64,000 nt of DNA from Cryptomeria japonica (lineage: Eukaryota; Streptophyta; Pinopsida; Cupressales; Cupressaceae), in the NCBI RefSeq assembly GCF_030272615.1, contig NC_081406.1, positions 398,011,939 through 398,075,938 of the forward strand, written 5' to 3'. Positions within the stretch are counted from its first letter, which is position 1, and every line of letters starts with the position of its first letter. Positions 41,576 through 53,340 of this stretch are shown here, in pieces. A program made the position numbers and the translations under genes. The notes under the pieces are model-generated. The model was not told the origin of the DNA, searched no databases, and worked only from the letters and a program-made list of their open reading frames with translations.

Positions 41576-42704
41576 ATAATGAATTTAGATTACCAACTAA
41601 ATAACCCAACGGTTCCCAAATTATAAATTTAGTTACAAAATAGTCTGTAAATTTACCAAGCCAAAATTCAATTAGACAAAAATTCCAATTTTTAAGTTTA
41701 GTTATTAATCTACGTATATTAATTTACCAAGCTGATATTTAACTTAAATTAATCTACGAATAATATATACAAACTAAAAGTTACTACAAATTTCATTTTA
41801 TCAAATTAAAACTTAATTTTAAATTAAACTACAAATATTATTTTACCAAATTAAAAATTAATTATAACAAATCTAAATTCTAATTTAAATTAATCTAAAA
41901 ATGTTATTTTACCAAACTAAAATTTAATTTTAAAATAATGATTCCAAATTACATGTTTTAGTTATAAATTAATCTACAAATATAATTTTACCAACCAAAA
42001 GTATAATTGGGAAGTATTAGATATCCAATTTATAAATTAAATTTTAACTTAATCTAAATATAGATTTTCTAAACTAAAATTTAAATTAGAAAGTATTAAC
42101 TAATTCCAAATTCCAAATTAATCTAAATATAAATTACCCCATAAAGAATTTAATTAAAAATATATTCTAACAAAATTTACATTGAATGAAATTTTAAATT
42201 TTTGTTTTTAAAAAATAAACATTGATTTGCTTTATGTGGCGGTAGAAGGGAATAAGAGGAGAGGGAGTGGGCCTATGGGCCCTGCCCCACCTCCTCTTCC
42301 GACATGGAATAAATTACAAACAACAAAGAAAACAATGGTTTTTTTTTCCTTTTTCCTTTTAGTAATATCGTTTATTATATATATAAAATCTAGAATTTAA
42401 TTTCTTCAGTCAAATTCATCGAGGATAAAATATTCTTAGAGACAAACTAATATAAGGGAAGGTATTATTTTAAAGAATAATTAAACACATGGGAATAGAT
42501 TAATCTCAGAGATAATAAAACATGGGAAATAAGTAAATCCAAGAGGTAATATACACGAAGAAAATAAATTATTCCTAGGTAAATTATACATAGAGAAGTA
42601 AATTTATTCCTAAGAGGTAATTGAATTTTGGGGAAAATAAATCATTCAAAGGTGCATAAATTTTGGAGATAAACCTTATTAAAACCTTATTAAAGGTGCA
42701 TAAT
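41576..42704. repeat. AT-rich degenerate repeats
   Basis: No gene is supported. From 41580 to about 42180 a block of about 60 bases recurs imperfectly, with AAATTAATCTACAAAT and TTTTACCAA-CTAAAATTTAATT words at each turn. 42240-42300 is a GC-rich island (TATGGGCCCTGCCCCACC). From 42440 to 42650 a second degenerate repeat of about 40 bases (GAGGTAAT/GAGATAAT, then ACATGGGAA or a variant, then AATAAATTA-TTC) follows. The right border is the truncated LTR of H. Confidence 0.6.
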
Positions 42705-43575
42705 TCAATTTTAACCTTATTAAAACATGCATTCACCAATAGGTAACCCGATACATATAAGATTGAAAGAAGTAAAGCAATCAATAAGCCAATCACACAA
42801 ATGAATACCATAACACAGATAATTATACATGGAAAACCTCAAAGAGGAAAAACCACGATGGGATTTGTGACCCACAATATCAATTCACTAGCCATATGAA
42901 AAAATATTACAAAATATAGGGGCCTGCACATGCAGGAAGGCTTACAGCGTAGAGAACACTGCTCATCACAAAATGAGTCTCACTGACTACATACAAATCT
43001 AGACTACAATCTAGAGAAATGAGTGAACTGCAAAGATACCATATTCTATGCTTGAATAAAGTTCCTATTAAGCTCTGATTGTTCCGGTCTGAAACCCTAA
43101 ACCCTTACCGAAATAACCTCTTATATAAATGTCCTCACATACATGATCTCTCACATATCTCGCATTACAAATATTATTTTCATATGTCTCATAACCTCAC
43201 ACATCTCTTATCACAAAATGATCTAATCAACTGACCTATATACCCTTACAATCCTTTATGCCTTATGTCGACTTACATAGATAATTACAAAATGAATATA
43301 CATGTCGGCTCAATTACATATATACATAAATATCAAAGTCAATTGCTAATTTTTGGATCTCCAAAAATGATGTCGGCCTTCTATACCTGTATCTTGTTGA
43401 AGTGATGTCGACCAGCAATGCCGGTACCCAAAGAATTCCTCCTACCAATGAAGATAGCTGCCGATGCCGGTGAAGTGTCTGCCGGTAAACAACGTAACCA
43501 AAATATGAAAGACGAAACATTTTGCCATGAATGACAACATATTGAAACTAATCAAATGAGTGTCAATTGCCAACA
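42705..43575 (-). repeat. Element H 3' LTR (lacking its last ~57 bases)
   Basis: Matches D LTR 61188-62019. The terminal part with the poly-G run and TGTTGGAATCC (plus view) is missing. It ends CAATTGCCAACA at 43575. A minus-strand TATATAAG is at 43130-43137. GCACATGCAGG near 42926-42937 and the U5 CCC/GGG element near 42840-42855 are present. Confidence 0.9.
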
Positions 43576-43900
43576 ATCTCCCCATTCGGTATTGATGGCA
43601 ACACTCATGTGAAAAATGATAATGGTTTTTATCTACCAGTTTCATCCTAAGACTAGTCCCCCTGAGCTGAATATCCATCTAAGATAATGACCTTAACAAA
43701 ATACTCCATACCTCCCTATCTCCCAATGTCAAGAATATATTTTTCACCTATACCTCCCCCTTTGACATCAATGCCAAAAAAAATACCAAAAACCAGGATG
43801 AAGAATGAAAGATTATATAAAGAATGTCTCAAAATATCTCACCAGAGTTGAATATATTTGAAAATTTCCGGATAGGCTTTCTCCAAAAGCTCTAGATAGG
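43576..43900 (-). other. Element H 3' noncoding region with two polypurine tracts
   Basis: Plus view ATCTCCCCATTCGG at 43576-43589 next to the LTR and CCTCCCCCTTTGACATC at 43753-43769, about 180 bases apart. No ORF. Confidence 0.75.
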
Positions 43901-44562
43901 TATCCCAACCCAATTTTAGTGTGCAGAAATAGATACAAGTCCATTAAGCATATGGGCATATGACTCTTTATCCTTAAGTTCTGTCAGTGTGGACTTACCA
44001 ACCATATTAATACACTCCTTCTTATGTACACTTAATGATTCCAACTGGGGACTCACCAATCCTCTAAGACCTCTGGCTCTTCTTATGATTTTATCTTTAT
44101 CCCTCTCAAGAGCTAAAACTTGAGCTTCTAATACCAAAATTTGACCATCAATAGATGTAGTCAAAGAATTTGAGCCATCAAAAGAATTGCATATACCTAT
44201 AATCTTCTCCTGAATATCCTTAAACCTTTTATCTGTCTCTGCTATAAGTAAACCTATGTTACAACATACTCTATAAATATTAGTACACCACCTCAAAGCA
44301 TTATCAATCAACTTCAACTTATCATTAATCTCCTTCTTCTCTGACTCAATCATCTGATCAAATGTTGCTCTCTAAGCCTGTGTAAACCTCTCCAGTGCCT
44401 GCTAGTTTGATATCTGCAGTAAAGATTGAAAGTCCTTGGAAATATTCTCTGTGATTATTTTAAGCTTTTCGGATGGGTTTGCTTCTTTGTCAAATTTGCA
44501 TCTCGGGACAAGTCTATGCAAAATAGGGATAGACTGATCAATAACTCCTTTGTCCATAGATC
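43900..44562 (-). pseudogene. Element H block E (C-terminal coiled coil)
   Basis: The frame 44353-43916 has ESEKKEINDKLKLID, LVLEAQVLALERDKDKIIRR and LRGLVSPQLESLSVHKKE. The last stretch aligns with C (EEELLKLERDKERIK; LSPKLDYLASLRKEI) and is nearly identical to D 62689-62258. Upstream, KGVIDQSIPILHRLV and KLKIITENISKDFQSLL continue to the G1 boundary at 44567. Likely an oligomerisation or interaction segment; stops near 44365 and 44400 break it. Confidence 0.8.
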
Positions 44563-44567
44563 CTTCC

Positions 44568-46103
44568 TGGTGTAGGAGCACCTCATGACTAAGATGATAA
44601 GAGAAATAAAGGCTAAAGGTCACACATGGGAATGCAACCTTTCAATCTATGTAATAGGGTAGTCCTTTCAATCTATGTAATAGGGCAGTCTTGTTTGCTT
44701 GATTTTTGTAATAAATGCCACCTTGTCACCCAATGTCATGGATTTGGCAAATTGATAAGCCACCAGGGGCATATGGGCCTAGGGGTATTTAGTTGAGTAT
44801 TTTATAGGTTTTTATGTGTTGGAGATGTCTTAGGAAGGTTTAGGAAATGTTGAAATATCTCTAGGTAGGCAGATTTAACATGTGTCAAAAGTTGCTCAAC
44901 ATGACAACTTTTGTTGACAACTTTTAATGACAACTTTTGTTTGCAAATAGAAATTTCCTTCCAACGGTCACCTCAGTTAAAAATGTGGTTGATAACCATT
45001 GAGGAAGATGACTTTGTAAGCTTTTGGCATCATTCAAGTAATACAATTATGAGAATTTCCTGCAATTCTGTTATTCTGCACGGTGTACGATATTGTATGG
45101 ACATTTTGGAATTAGGAAACTAGTGGGATGTGTTAGAGTAGCCAATTAAATTTCATATGAATCAAGTCTGAGGTCTTAATTCACCAAGACAAGGGAGAAA
45201 CCTGCAATTTTTTGGATGTGGTCTAGATTTGACAGTTTTGCCTAGGGTTTTGCAAAGAAATGGCCTCATCTTGTCGATCCTTCATTGGTGGTTCACGGAT
45301 TTAAAGGGGATGAAAGTATGGCCAATTTATTTTAATATTTTTAAGGCCCTTTTTAGGCTAATATCATTTAAAGGTGAGTGTTTGATGCATTAAGGTAGGC
45401 AACTCCATGTGGCCACCGTGCAAGTACAAGCAAACAGGTCTGACATTAGGGGTTAAAGGTCTGTTCATAGCCTAAGACTTAGGAATTGGTGCATTTTACA
45501 TGTCTTAAGAGTGTTCCTTGAGTTGGTTTGGTGAGTTAAGGTCCGTGTCTACACACTCCTTTGTAAAATAGGCCTAATTGGGGCTATTAGGTCTCCTAAC
45601 CAAACTAGGGTTTGGATTCTTGTGTTTCCTACCGGTCAGAACCCTTAGGATATGTTTTGTAACTCTCAAAAGGGTATCCAAATATGGGATTTTTTGTCTA
45701 GGTATTTTGGAGAAATAAGGAGTTAAGTGTGGAAAACCGGTCTGGTAGGGCTACTAGGCCTTGTTGTAGCAGTTACCCCAAACCGGTAGAGGGAACCTAA
45801 ATTAATGATTGAAGGGGGTCTCCCTGGCCTAAGGGAATTCAAAAAAAACCTTGAATAGATATTGTTTCATTGGAAAAGAGGCCAAACAATTGTTGGCCAT
45901 AGGATCCTTAGGAGCCTCTTGAAGACCTTATGAGATGCTCAATGAAAGAGACCTTGTGAGGAAGTCTTTTTGGAAGAAAGGGATGTGGGACTTGTCAAAC
46001 TGATATTACTTGACCCCTTGTAGTTTTTTGTGGTTTCTAGGGTCCTTGGTGTGCTCTTGGATTAGGGGAACCTATCCTATACCTATACTAGGGCTCTGCA
46101 TCA
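44568..46103 (+). repeat. G1 5' LTR
   Basis: 1536 bases, TGGTGTAGGAGCACC to GGGCTCTGCATCA. Compared with the 3' LTR it lacks about 40 bases at 45010, including the TATA-like word. Confidence 0.95.
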
Positions 46104-46106
46104 GAT

Positions 46107-46118
46107 TGGTATCAGAGC
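46107..46118 (+). other. G1 primer binding site
   Basis: TGGTATCAGAGC, complementary to the 3' end of initiator-Met-tRNA, three bases after the LTR end. Confidence 0.9.
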
Positions 46119-46188
46119 CTAGGAGGAATCCTTTTGGGAAGAAGAATAGTACATGTGAGCAAAAGAATCAGAGGGTGAGGCTAGAAGA

Positions 46189-47235
46189 ATGCCTCCAAAG
46201 ATGACAAATGTGGAACTTGCTAGGATGGTACTAGAGAACATAGAAGAGAATGATTGACTTAGAAAGTTGATTGAGAACTTGGAACACAGACTAGAGAGAG
46301 GGGGAGCCGATGAATCAGAGGAATTGGGAGAAGAAGAGGATAACCCATAAGGGTAGGAAGAAGAGGAAGTTCATGCAGAGCATAGGTACCTAGTCAATGC
46401 CTTGAAGTCTTTGGAGAGGAGAACCATGGACCAAAAATTAAACCTTCCTATTTTAAGTGGGAAGATGGATGCCGATGGAGTGATGGACTGGATAGAGTCC
46501 TTGAACAACTTCTTTGAATGTGAAGACATTGCTGACAACCAAAAGATGAGGATTGCCAAGTCAAAAATGCAGGGAGAAGCCCTGACATGGTGGAATTTTA
46601 TACAAGGAGAAAGAGTAAAAGAGGGAAGAGGAATGATCACCTCTTGGAAGAAGATGATTACAAAGATCAAGGGAGTATATGTTCTTGAGGACTATGAAGT
46701 CTAATTACAAAAGAGAAGGTAGAATCTTAGGCAGAAAGAGATGGATGTATGTGCCTATAGTGAAGAATTTAAGAAATTGAGTATAAAGTCTAAGAAGGTT
46801 GAGGATGAAAGTGAAAGAGTGGCAAGGTATCTAAATGGCCTAAGGTGGAACATAAAAGAAGAGTTGAACCTCTTGTGCCTTGACACTATTCATAAATGAT
46901 ATCAACTAGAATTAAAGGTAGAGGAGAAGCTCAAAAGAAGACAAGAGCAGAGCAGTAAAGGAAGGGGTAAGCCACCAAGAGGAAGGAGCAACTTCAGAGG
47001 AAGAGGATCAAATTTTGAGTTTCAAGGAGAGAGAAATAAAGACTTGTCAAGGAATGACAACAACAACAAAGGCAACTTCAAAGGGAGAAGGCCTAATTTA
47101 AGAGGTAGATCATCAAGGAGAGGAGTAGGACCAATAAAATGTTTTAACTGCAACCAAGAGGGACACATTGCCAACATATGCTTGGAGAAGATGGGGACTA
47201 GTTCCCAAGGAGAAAGGAGATCCAACCTAACCTAA
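46189..47235 (+). pseudogene. G1 gag (broken)
   Basis: From ATG 46189 the frame reads MPPKMTNVELARMV, a stop near 46249, two more near 46348, then an open stretch from 46402. It carries the retrotransposon Gag capsid domain: LPILSGKMDADGVMDW, ALTWWNFIQGERVKEG, and after a stop at 46702-46704 the continuation SEEFKKLSIKSKKVEDE and LNLLCLDTIHK. An RG-rich basic stretch (RGRGSNF, GRRPNLRGR) leads to one CCHC knuckle, C-F-N-C-N-Q-E-G-H-I-A-N-I-C near 47138-47180. Gag would package element RNA; here it has at least five stops. Confidence 0.9.
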
Positions 47236-48550
47236 GAATCAGATTACCAAGGCAATAGTAAACCTAATTCATATGGTTATCCAGAGATAGGGGAGGCACT
47301 AATGTTGAGAAGAACCCTCTTAAAGGTACCAACACCTATGGAGCCACCTCAGAGGAAGTCTATCTTCCGCACCACTTGCCAATCAAGAGGAAAGGTATGT
47401 AAAGTTTTGATTGACTTAGGGCCTACTGACAATTGTGTGTCAATATAAATGGTAGAGAATTTGAAATTGAGGAGGATACCCCATCCATACCCCTATAAGG
47501 TGTCTTGGCTCAAAAATGGGAAACAAACACTTGTAGAAGAGCAGTCATGGGTAGAATTCCAGATAGGTGCATATATAGATAAGATTTTGTTTGATGTTGT
47601 TAATATGGATGCTTGTCACCTCTTGTTTGGAAGACCATGGTGGTATGACCTCATGGCACATGAATACCTACTCCATCACAAAGAATGGCAAGGTCATAGA
47701 GCTACTGCACCTGACTGAAACCAATGAAGAGAAGAAAGAAACTGAGTCCAAGCTAATGATGATGGAGGGCAAACCATTCCTCAAAGAGATAAAGATGGAG
47801 GAAGGAATATGCTTTGCATTTCTTCCAATAACAACCTCAAAGGAGAAGCCTACTCCAGATGACAAAGCAGAAGGAAAGGACAAGGATCTCAGTCTAGAAG
47901 TGAAGGAGATCATTGGTAGATACCAAGGAATAGTTGTAGATGGAGTGCCAAGGAGTTTACCGCCAATGAGAGAGATCAATCACTGCATTGAATTAATCCC
48001 AGGGGCTACATTGCCTAACAAGGCTGCATACAAACTCACACCACAACAAAATGAGGAGATGGCAAGGCAGATTCAAGAGTTGCTAGATTCTGACCTGATT
48101 GGAAAGAGTCTTAGCCCATGTGCAGTCCTTGTAGTTTTGGCACCTAAAAAGGATGGACCATGGAGGCTTTGTACTGACTCAAGAGATCGCAACAAGATCA
48201 CCATAAGGTATAGATTTTGAATGCCTAGGATAGAGGATTTGTTTGATTGTTTGGGGGATGCAAAATATTTCTCTAAAATTGATTTAAAGAGTGGATACCA
48301 CCAAATTAGAATTAGGCTTGGTGATGAGTGGAAAACAAACTTCAAAACAAATGAAGGGTTGTATGAGTGGAAGGTTATGCCATTTGGTTTGTCTAATGTC
48401 CCAAGTACATTCATGAGACTCATGAATGAAGTTTTGAAAGAATTCACAGGGAAGTTTGTAATAGTGTATTTGGATGACATCCTAGTATTTAGCAGGACAA
48501 AGGAAGAACACTTGAGGCATCTAGACATGGTTTTGAAAAAAGTTGAGTGA
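47236..48550 (+). pseudogene. G1 protease and reverse transcriptase (broken)
   Basis: The protease has VLID-L-G-P-T-D-N near 47406-47430, where the usual D-S-G is D-L-G, and ends with LLFGRPWWYD. A frame change lies near 47680. RT then reads LPPMREINHCIELIPGATLPN, SPCAVLVVLAPKKDG, a TGA stop at 48218-48220, [32 protein letters not shown] and the catalytic Y-L-D-D-I-L-V-F near 48466-48490. The usual A-P-Y-R motif is A-A-Y-K. The frame is lost near 48545. Confidence 0.92.
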
Positions 48551-50720
48551 AGAGGAATTGATGATCAATATGGAGAAGTGTTTGTTCATGCAGGAAGAGC
48601 TCACCTACCTTGGATTTTTGATCTCCAAAGGTCACTTGAAGATGGATCAGGATAAGGTAAATGCGATTCTCTCTTGGCCTACTCCTAAGACTATTGGTGA
48701 GGTTATAAGTTTCCATGGATTAGCCACATTTTATAAAAAGTTCATAAGAGGTTTTAGTCAGAGATGTGCTCCAATGTTGGAAACCATAAAAGGTGGTCAA
48801 AAGTGTAGGTTTTATTGGACAAAGGAGGTGGATGAGGCATTTGAAACTCTCAAGAAAAAGGTAGCTCAACAAATAGTACTTGCCTTACTTGATTTTAACA
48901 AAGTGTTTCAGATTGAATGTGATGCTAGTCATGTGGTCATAGGAGAAGTCATAAGCCAAGAAGGCAGGCTTATAGCATTCTTTAGTGAAAAACTCAATGA
49001 GGCAAAGAGAAAATATTCTTCTTATGACCTAGAAATGTATGCACTAGTTCAAGTTTTGAAAAAATGGAGGCACTATCTATTACCAAAGGAATTTGTGGTC
49101 TATACTGATAACCAAGCCTCAGGTTTCATTAATATCCAAGAAAAGTTAAACCATAGGCATTTGAAGTGGGTAGAATCCCTACAAGCCTATACCTTTTCCA
49201 TAAAACACAAGAAATGAGTAGCCAACAAAGTGGATGATGCACTGAGTAGGAGAGTGATAACCATATCTGAAATCCACTTAGAAAACATTGGGATTGATGC
49301 AATGAAAGATATGTATGCTATAGATGAGGACTTTAAGGAGATCTACAAGGCATGCACTAAATTTGGTGAAAGGTATCATGTGGATTTTTCTGATTTTTTG
49401 ATCCAAGATAGACTTCTTTTCAAAGGTGGGCAATTGTGCATACCACAATGCTCAATGAGAACTAAAATCATCAAGGAAAATCATAGTGGGGCTATGGTAG
49501 GTCATTTTGGCTTGGACAAGACACTTGAATTGGTAAAAAGGCACTACTTTTTGCCCAAATTGCAAGTTGATGTAAGAAAATTTGTGGATGCATGCACCAT
49601 TTGCCAAAAGGCAAAGGGAAGAGGCATCAATGCTAGTATCTATCAACCCTTACCCATTCCCTCAAGACCTTGGGAAAGTGTGTCAATGGAATTTGTAATG
49701 GGTTTACCTAGGACCCAAAAGGGGCTTGACAATGTATTTGTGGTAGTGGATAGGTTTAGTAAAATGAAACATTTCTTTCCATGTAAGTCCATTAGTGATG
49801 CATCCTATATGGCAGTTTTATTTTTCAGAGAAGTAGCAAGGATTCATGGACTCCCATTGAACATAGTGTCTGACAGGGATGTCAAATTTGTTGGCCATTT
49901 TTAGAGAACTTTGTGGAGGAAACTTGGCAACAATCTATCCTTATCATCAGCCTATCATCCACAAACGGATGGACAGATAGAAGTAGTAAACAAATCATTA
50001 GGAAATTTGTTGAGATGTATTATGAGACAACATGGTGAGATGTGGGATCCAATCTTACCTCAGGTTGAGTTTGCTTACAATGACACTGTAAACAGAAGCA
50101 CATGGAAGTCACCATTTTAGATTGTGTATGGATTGCACCCAAGAGGGGTACTTGAGTTGAGAAAATTTCCCTATACGGATCCCATAAGTGCAGATGGTGA
50201 GAGGTTTAATTAAGCCATAAAGGAAGTTCATGAGAAGGTCAAAATAAAACTTCAAAAGTCATCATAAAAATACAAAGAACATGCAGATAAGAAAAGGAGA
50301 GAATTACAATTTCAGATTGGAGATTTGGTTTGGGCAAATTTGAAGAAGGAAAGGTTACCCGAAGGCGAACATACTAAGCTCATGCAAAGGAAAGTAGGAC
50401 CATGTCAAATTTTGAAGAAGTTTGGCACTAATGCTTATGAAATTCAATTACCATCAGACCTTACCATATCTATTATTTTTAATTTTTGTGATCTAACTCC
50501 TTTTAAAGGTGATTCTAATGTAGGTAACTCACAACAGGTCCTAGAAGATGCAACAAATATAGACCTTCCCAAACATGAGCCACCTAGACTTGAGAAAGTG
50601 TTGGAAACCAAGATTGTAAAGAAGACCAGGAGAAATGAGTACAAATATTAATTGGTCAAATAGAAAGGAAAACCAAACTCCGAAGCCATTTGGTTGGATG
50701 AAGATCGGATCAAGAAGCAT
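48543..50720 (+). pseudogene. G1 RNase H, integrase and chromodomain remnant
   Basis: One frame with several stops continues from the RT. RNase H: YLGFLISKGHLKMD, SWPTPKT, ECDASHVVIG and YTDNQASGF. Integrase zinc part: GHFGLDKTLELVKRHYFLP with CTICQKAKG near 49490-49615. DDE triad: the first D, usually SMDF, is E (VSMEFVMG near 49682); second D in NIVSDRD; third E in GQIEVVNKSL is kept. After 50325 a GPCQILKKFGTNAYEIQLP tail leads to KTRRNEYKY-stop-LVK-stop-KGKP and IWLDEDRIKKHG, a chromodomain with two stop codons, one at the position of the W of VKWKG. Confidence 0.9.
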
Positions 50721-50780
50721 GGAACTACATTACATGATCTCATCTCAAGTGGACTTGAGATTCATTCACCCCGGGAGTAT

Positions 50781-52351
50781 GGTATAGGAGAACCTCATGA
50801 ATAAGATGATAAGAGAAATAAAGGATAAAGGTCACACATGGGAATGTGACCTTTCAATCTATGTCATAGGGAACTCCTTTCAATCTATGTAATAGGGTAG
50901 TCTTGTTTGCTTGATTTTTATAATAAACCCCACCTTGTCACCCAATGTCATGGATTTGGCAAATTTATAAGCCACCATGGGCATATGGGCCTAGGGGTAT
51001 TTAGTTGAGTATTTTATAGGTGTTTATGTGTTGGAGATGTCTTAGGAAGGTTTAGGACATGCTGAAATATCTCTAGGTAGGCGGATTTAACATGTGTCAA
51101 AAGTTGCTCAACATGACAACTTTTGTTGACAACTTTTAATGACACATTTTGGTTGCAAATAGAAACTTCCTTCCAATGGTAACCTCAGTTAAAAAGGTGG
51201 TTGATAACCATTAAGGAAGGTATAAAATTTCATTCCCAATCATCATTGGGGAGAGAGGAAGACTTTGTAATCTTTTGGCATCATTGAAGTAATACAATTT
51301 TGAGAATTTCCTGCAATTCTATTATTCTGCATGATGTACAGTACTGTATGAACATTTTGGAATTAGGAAACTAGTGGGATGTGTTACAATGGCAAATAAA
51401 ATTTCATATGCATAAAGTCTTAGGTCTTAATTTTCCAAGACAAGGGAGAAACCTGCAATTTTCTGGAAGTGGTCTAGATTTGATAGTTTTGCAAAGAAAT
51501 GGCCTCATCTTGCTGATCCTTCATTGGCGGTTCATGACTTTGGAGGGGATGAAATTATGGCTAATTTATTTTAGTATTTTGAAGGTCTTTTGCAGGTTAA
51601 GATCAGTTAAAGGTGAGGGTTTGATGCATTAAGGTGGGCAACTCCATGTGGCCACCGTGCAAGTATAAGCAATTAGGTCTCACATCAGGGGTTAAAGGTC
51701 TGATCATGGCCTAAGACTTAGGAATTGGTACATTTTACATGTCCTAAGAGTATTCCTTGAGTTGGTTTGGTGATTTAAGGTCCGTGTCTATACACTCCTT
51801 TGTAAAATAGGCCTAATTGGGGCTATTAGGTCTCCTAACCAAAGTAGGGTTTGGATTCTTGTGTTCCCTACCGGTCAGAACCCTTAGGATATGTTTTGTA
51901 AATCTCAAAAGGGTATCCAAATTTGAGATTTTTTTTCTAGGTATTTTGGACAAATAAGGAGTTAAGTGTGGAAAACCGGTCTGGCAGGGCTATTAGTATT
52001 AGTAGGCCTTGTTGCAGCAGTTACCCCAAACCGGTAGAGGGAACCTAAATTAATGATTGAAAGGGGTCTCCCTGGCCTAAGGGAATTAAAACCAAACCTT
52101 GAATAGCTATTGTTGCATTGGGGAAGAGGCCAAACCATTGTTGGCCATAGGATCCTTAGGAGCCTCTTGAAGACCTTATGAGATGCTTAATGAAAGAGAC
52201 CTTGTGAGGAAGTCTTTTTGTAAGAAAGGGATGTGGGACTTGTCAAACTAATATTCCTTGACCCCTTGTAGTGTTTTGTGGTTGCTAGGGTCCTTGGTGT
52301 GCTCTTGTATTAGGGGAACCTATCCTATACCTATACCAGGGCTCTGCATCA
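50781..52351 (+). repeat. G1 3' LTR
   Basis: 1571 bases, TGGTATAGGAGAACC to GGGCTCTGCATCA. It retains TATAAAAT at 51221-51228. The purine tract before it is weak (CACCCCGGGAG at about 50768-50778). Confidence 0.95.
51221..51228 (+). promoter_or_regulatory. TATA-like box, G1 3' LTR only
   Basis: TATAAAAT preceded by AGGAAGG. The 5' LTR reads GAGGAAGATGACTTTG at this place, with the box removed. Confidence 0.55.
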
Positions 52352-52356
52352 CTTCC

Positions 52357-53340
52357 TTCATCATCTTTTGTGCAACCATCATCATGAGCTCAGTAGACCT
52401 CATCTTGGTTATGCTTTTCTGTTCAACCTATGAGGTGTCAATTGAAAAGAATGATGTGCTCATTACTGGTTCCCTACCGGATTCCTCTTTCTTCTCCTTT
52501 GATGGTTTATTAACTTAATAGCTTCCTCTCTTGCATTGGTGGCTTCGCCACTTGGTATAGTATCAGTTACTATCGGTTCCTCCTTATGAACTGTGACCTC
52601 AACCTGTACAATTTGATCTAGAGGACTAACATCCTCAACATTAGAAACCTGTACACTCACAACCTTTACACTCTCAAAATCTTCTGGTATCTCAACATTT
52701 ATCGGTAATACCTCTGTGTCATGTACATTAGATTCTATCAGGGGATCTATATCTAATATATTAATATCCTTCAAAATTGTAGATGAGATACCCACTATAC
52801 TTTATCTTTTCCTTTAAATGGGATGTTTGTAGTGTCAGTTTTATCCTTTGGTGTAGTATAAAAACTAGGGTTTGTAGCAAAGAATTGAACACATGCCTTG
52901 TGGGTCTCCTTGACTATCTCATTAACCCTTCCTAACATAAGACTAACTATCATGTGCTTGCTGTGAAATATTTTCCTATCTGCAACCTCAAGAGTCTTGT
53001 CCAACTCCTCTGGAGTAATAGTTGCACAAGTAGTTAACAACTCCTGAATCTTCATATGCTTGTCCTCCTTCATTGTTGATAATCTTCTAGCATCTAAATT
53101 GTCATATAACTATACTATTATTTAATTTTCAATTTCTAACAAAGATTTCTTATATATATACAAATATAATTAAACTGCTTCCTCAGCTTCTCTCTGTTCA
53201 TCATTATCTAAATGCTCATAATAAAATTGCACATTTTTCAACATACCATCCTTAGTAATTTCATCAACCAATTCTGCACAAGTCTTGGGTGGAATAATAG
53301 TTACATTACAAGTGACAAGTGCCAGATGAATGTCATCCAT
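52357..53340 (-). pseudogene. Element H blocks C and D and acidic linker
   Basis: On the minus strand MDDIHLALVT near 53340 begins the segment. A broken C block follows (LDNDEQREAEEAV-like near 53220). The frame 53073-52795 gives KIQELLTTCATITPEELDKTLEVADRKIFHSK and LMLGRVNEIVKETHKACVQFFA; the matching part of D is nearly identical and C has PKEIYDMICEANRPVF and ALMVGRVNEVAEENANAW. The frame 52795-52463 is an acidic valine-rich linker. MLGRVNEI and KETHKA are the most conserved words of block D. Confidence 0.8.

Larger units (their letters stand above)
44568..52351 (+). mobile_element. G1: Ty3/Gypsy chromovirus retrotransposon
   Basis: Complete in extent: LTRs 44568-46103 and 50781-52351, target duplication CTTCC at 44563-44567 and 52352-52356, primer site TGGTATCAGAGC at 46107-46118. 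Order gag, protease, RT, RNase H, integrase and a chromodomain remnant define a chromovirus. The LTRs are similar except for scattered changes and a deletion of about 40 bases in the 5' LTR that removes the TATA-like box. Coding sequence has stops and two frameshifts. It inserted in element H. Confidence 0.95.

Noticed and set aside
41576-42700. Centromeric or telomeric satellite
   Set aside because: No telomere-type repeat (TTTAGGG arrays) and periodicity is weak and short.
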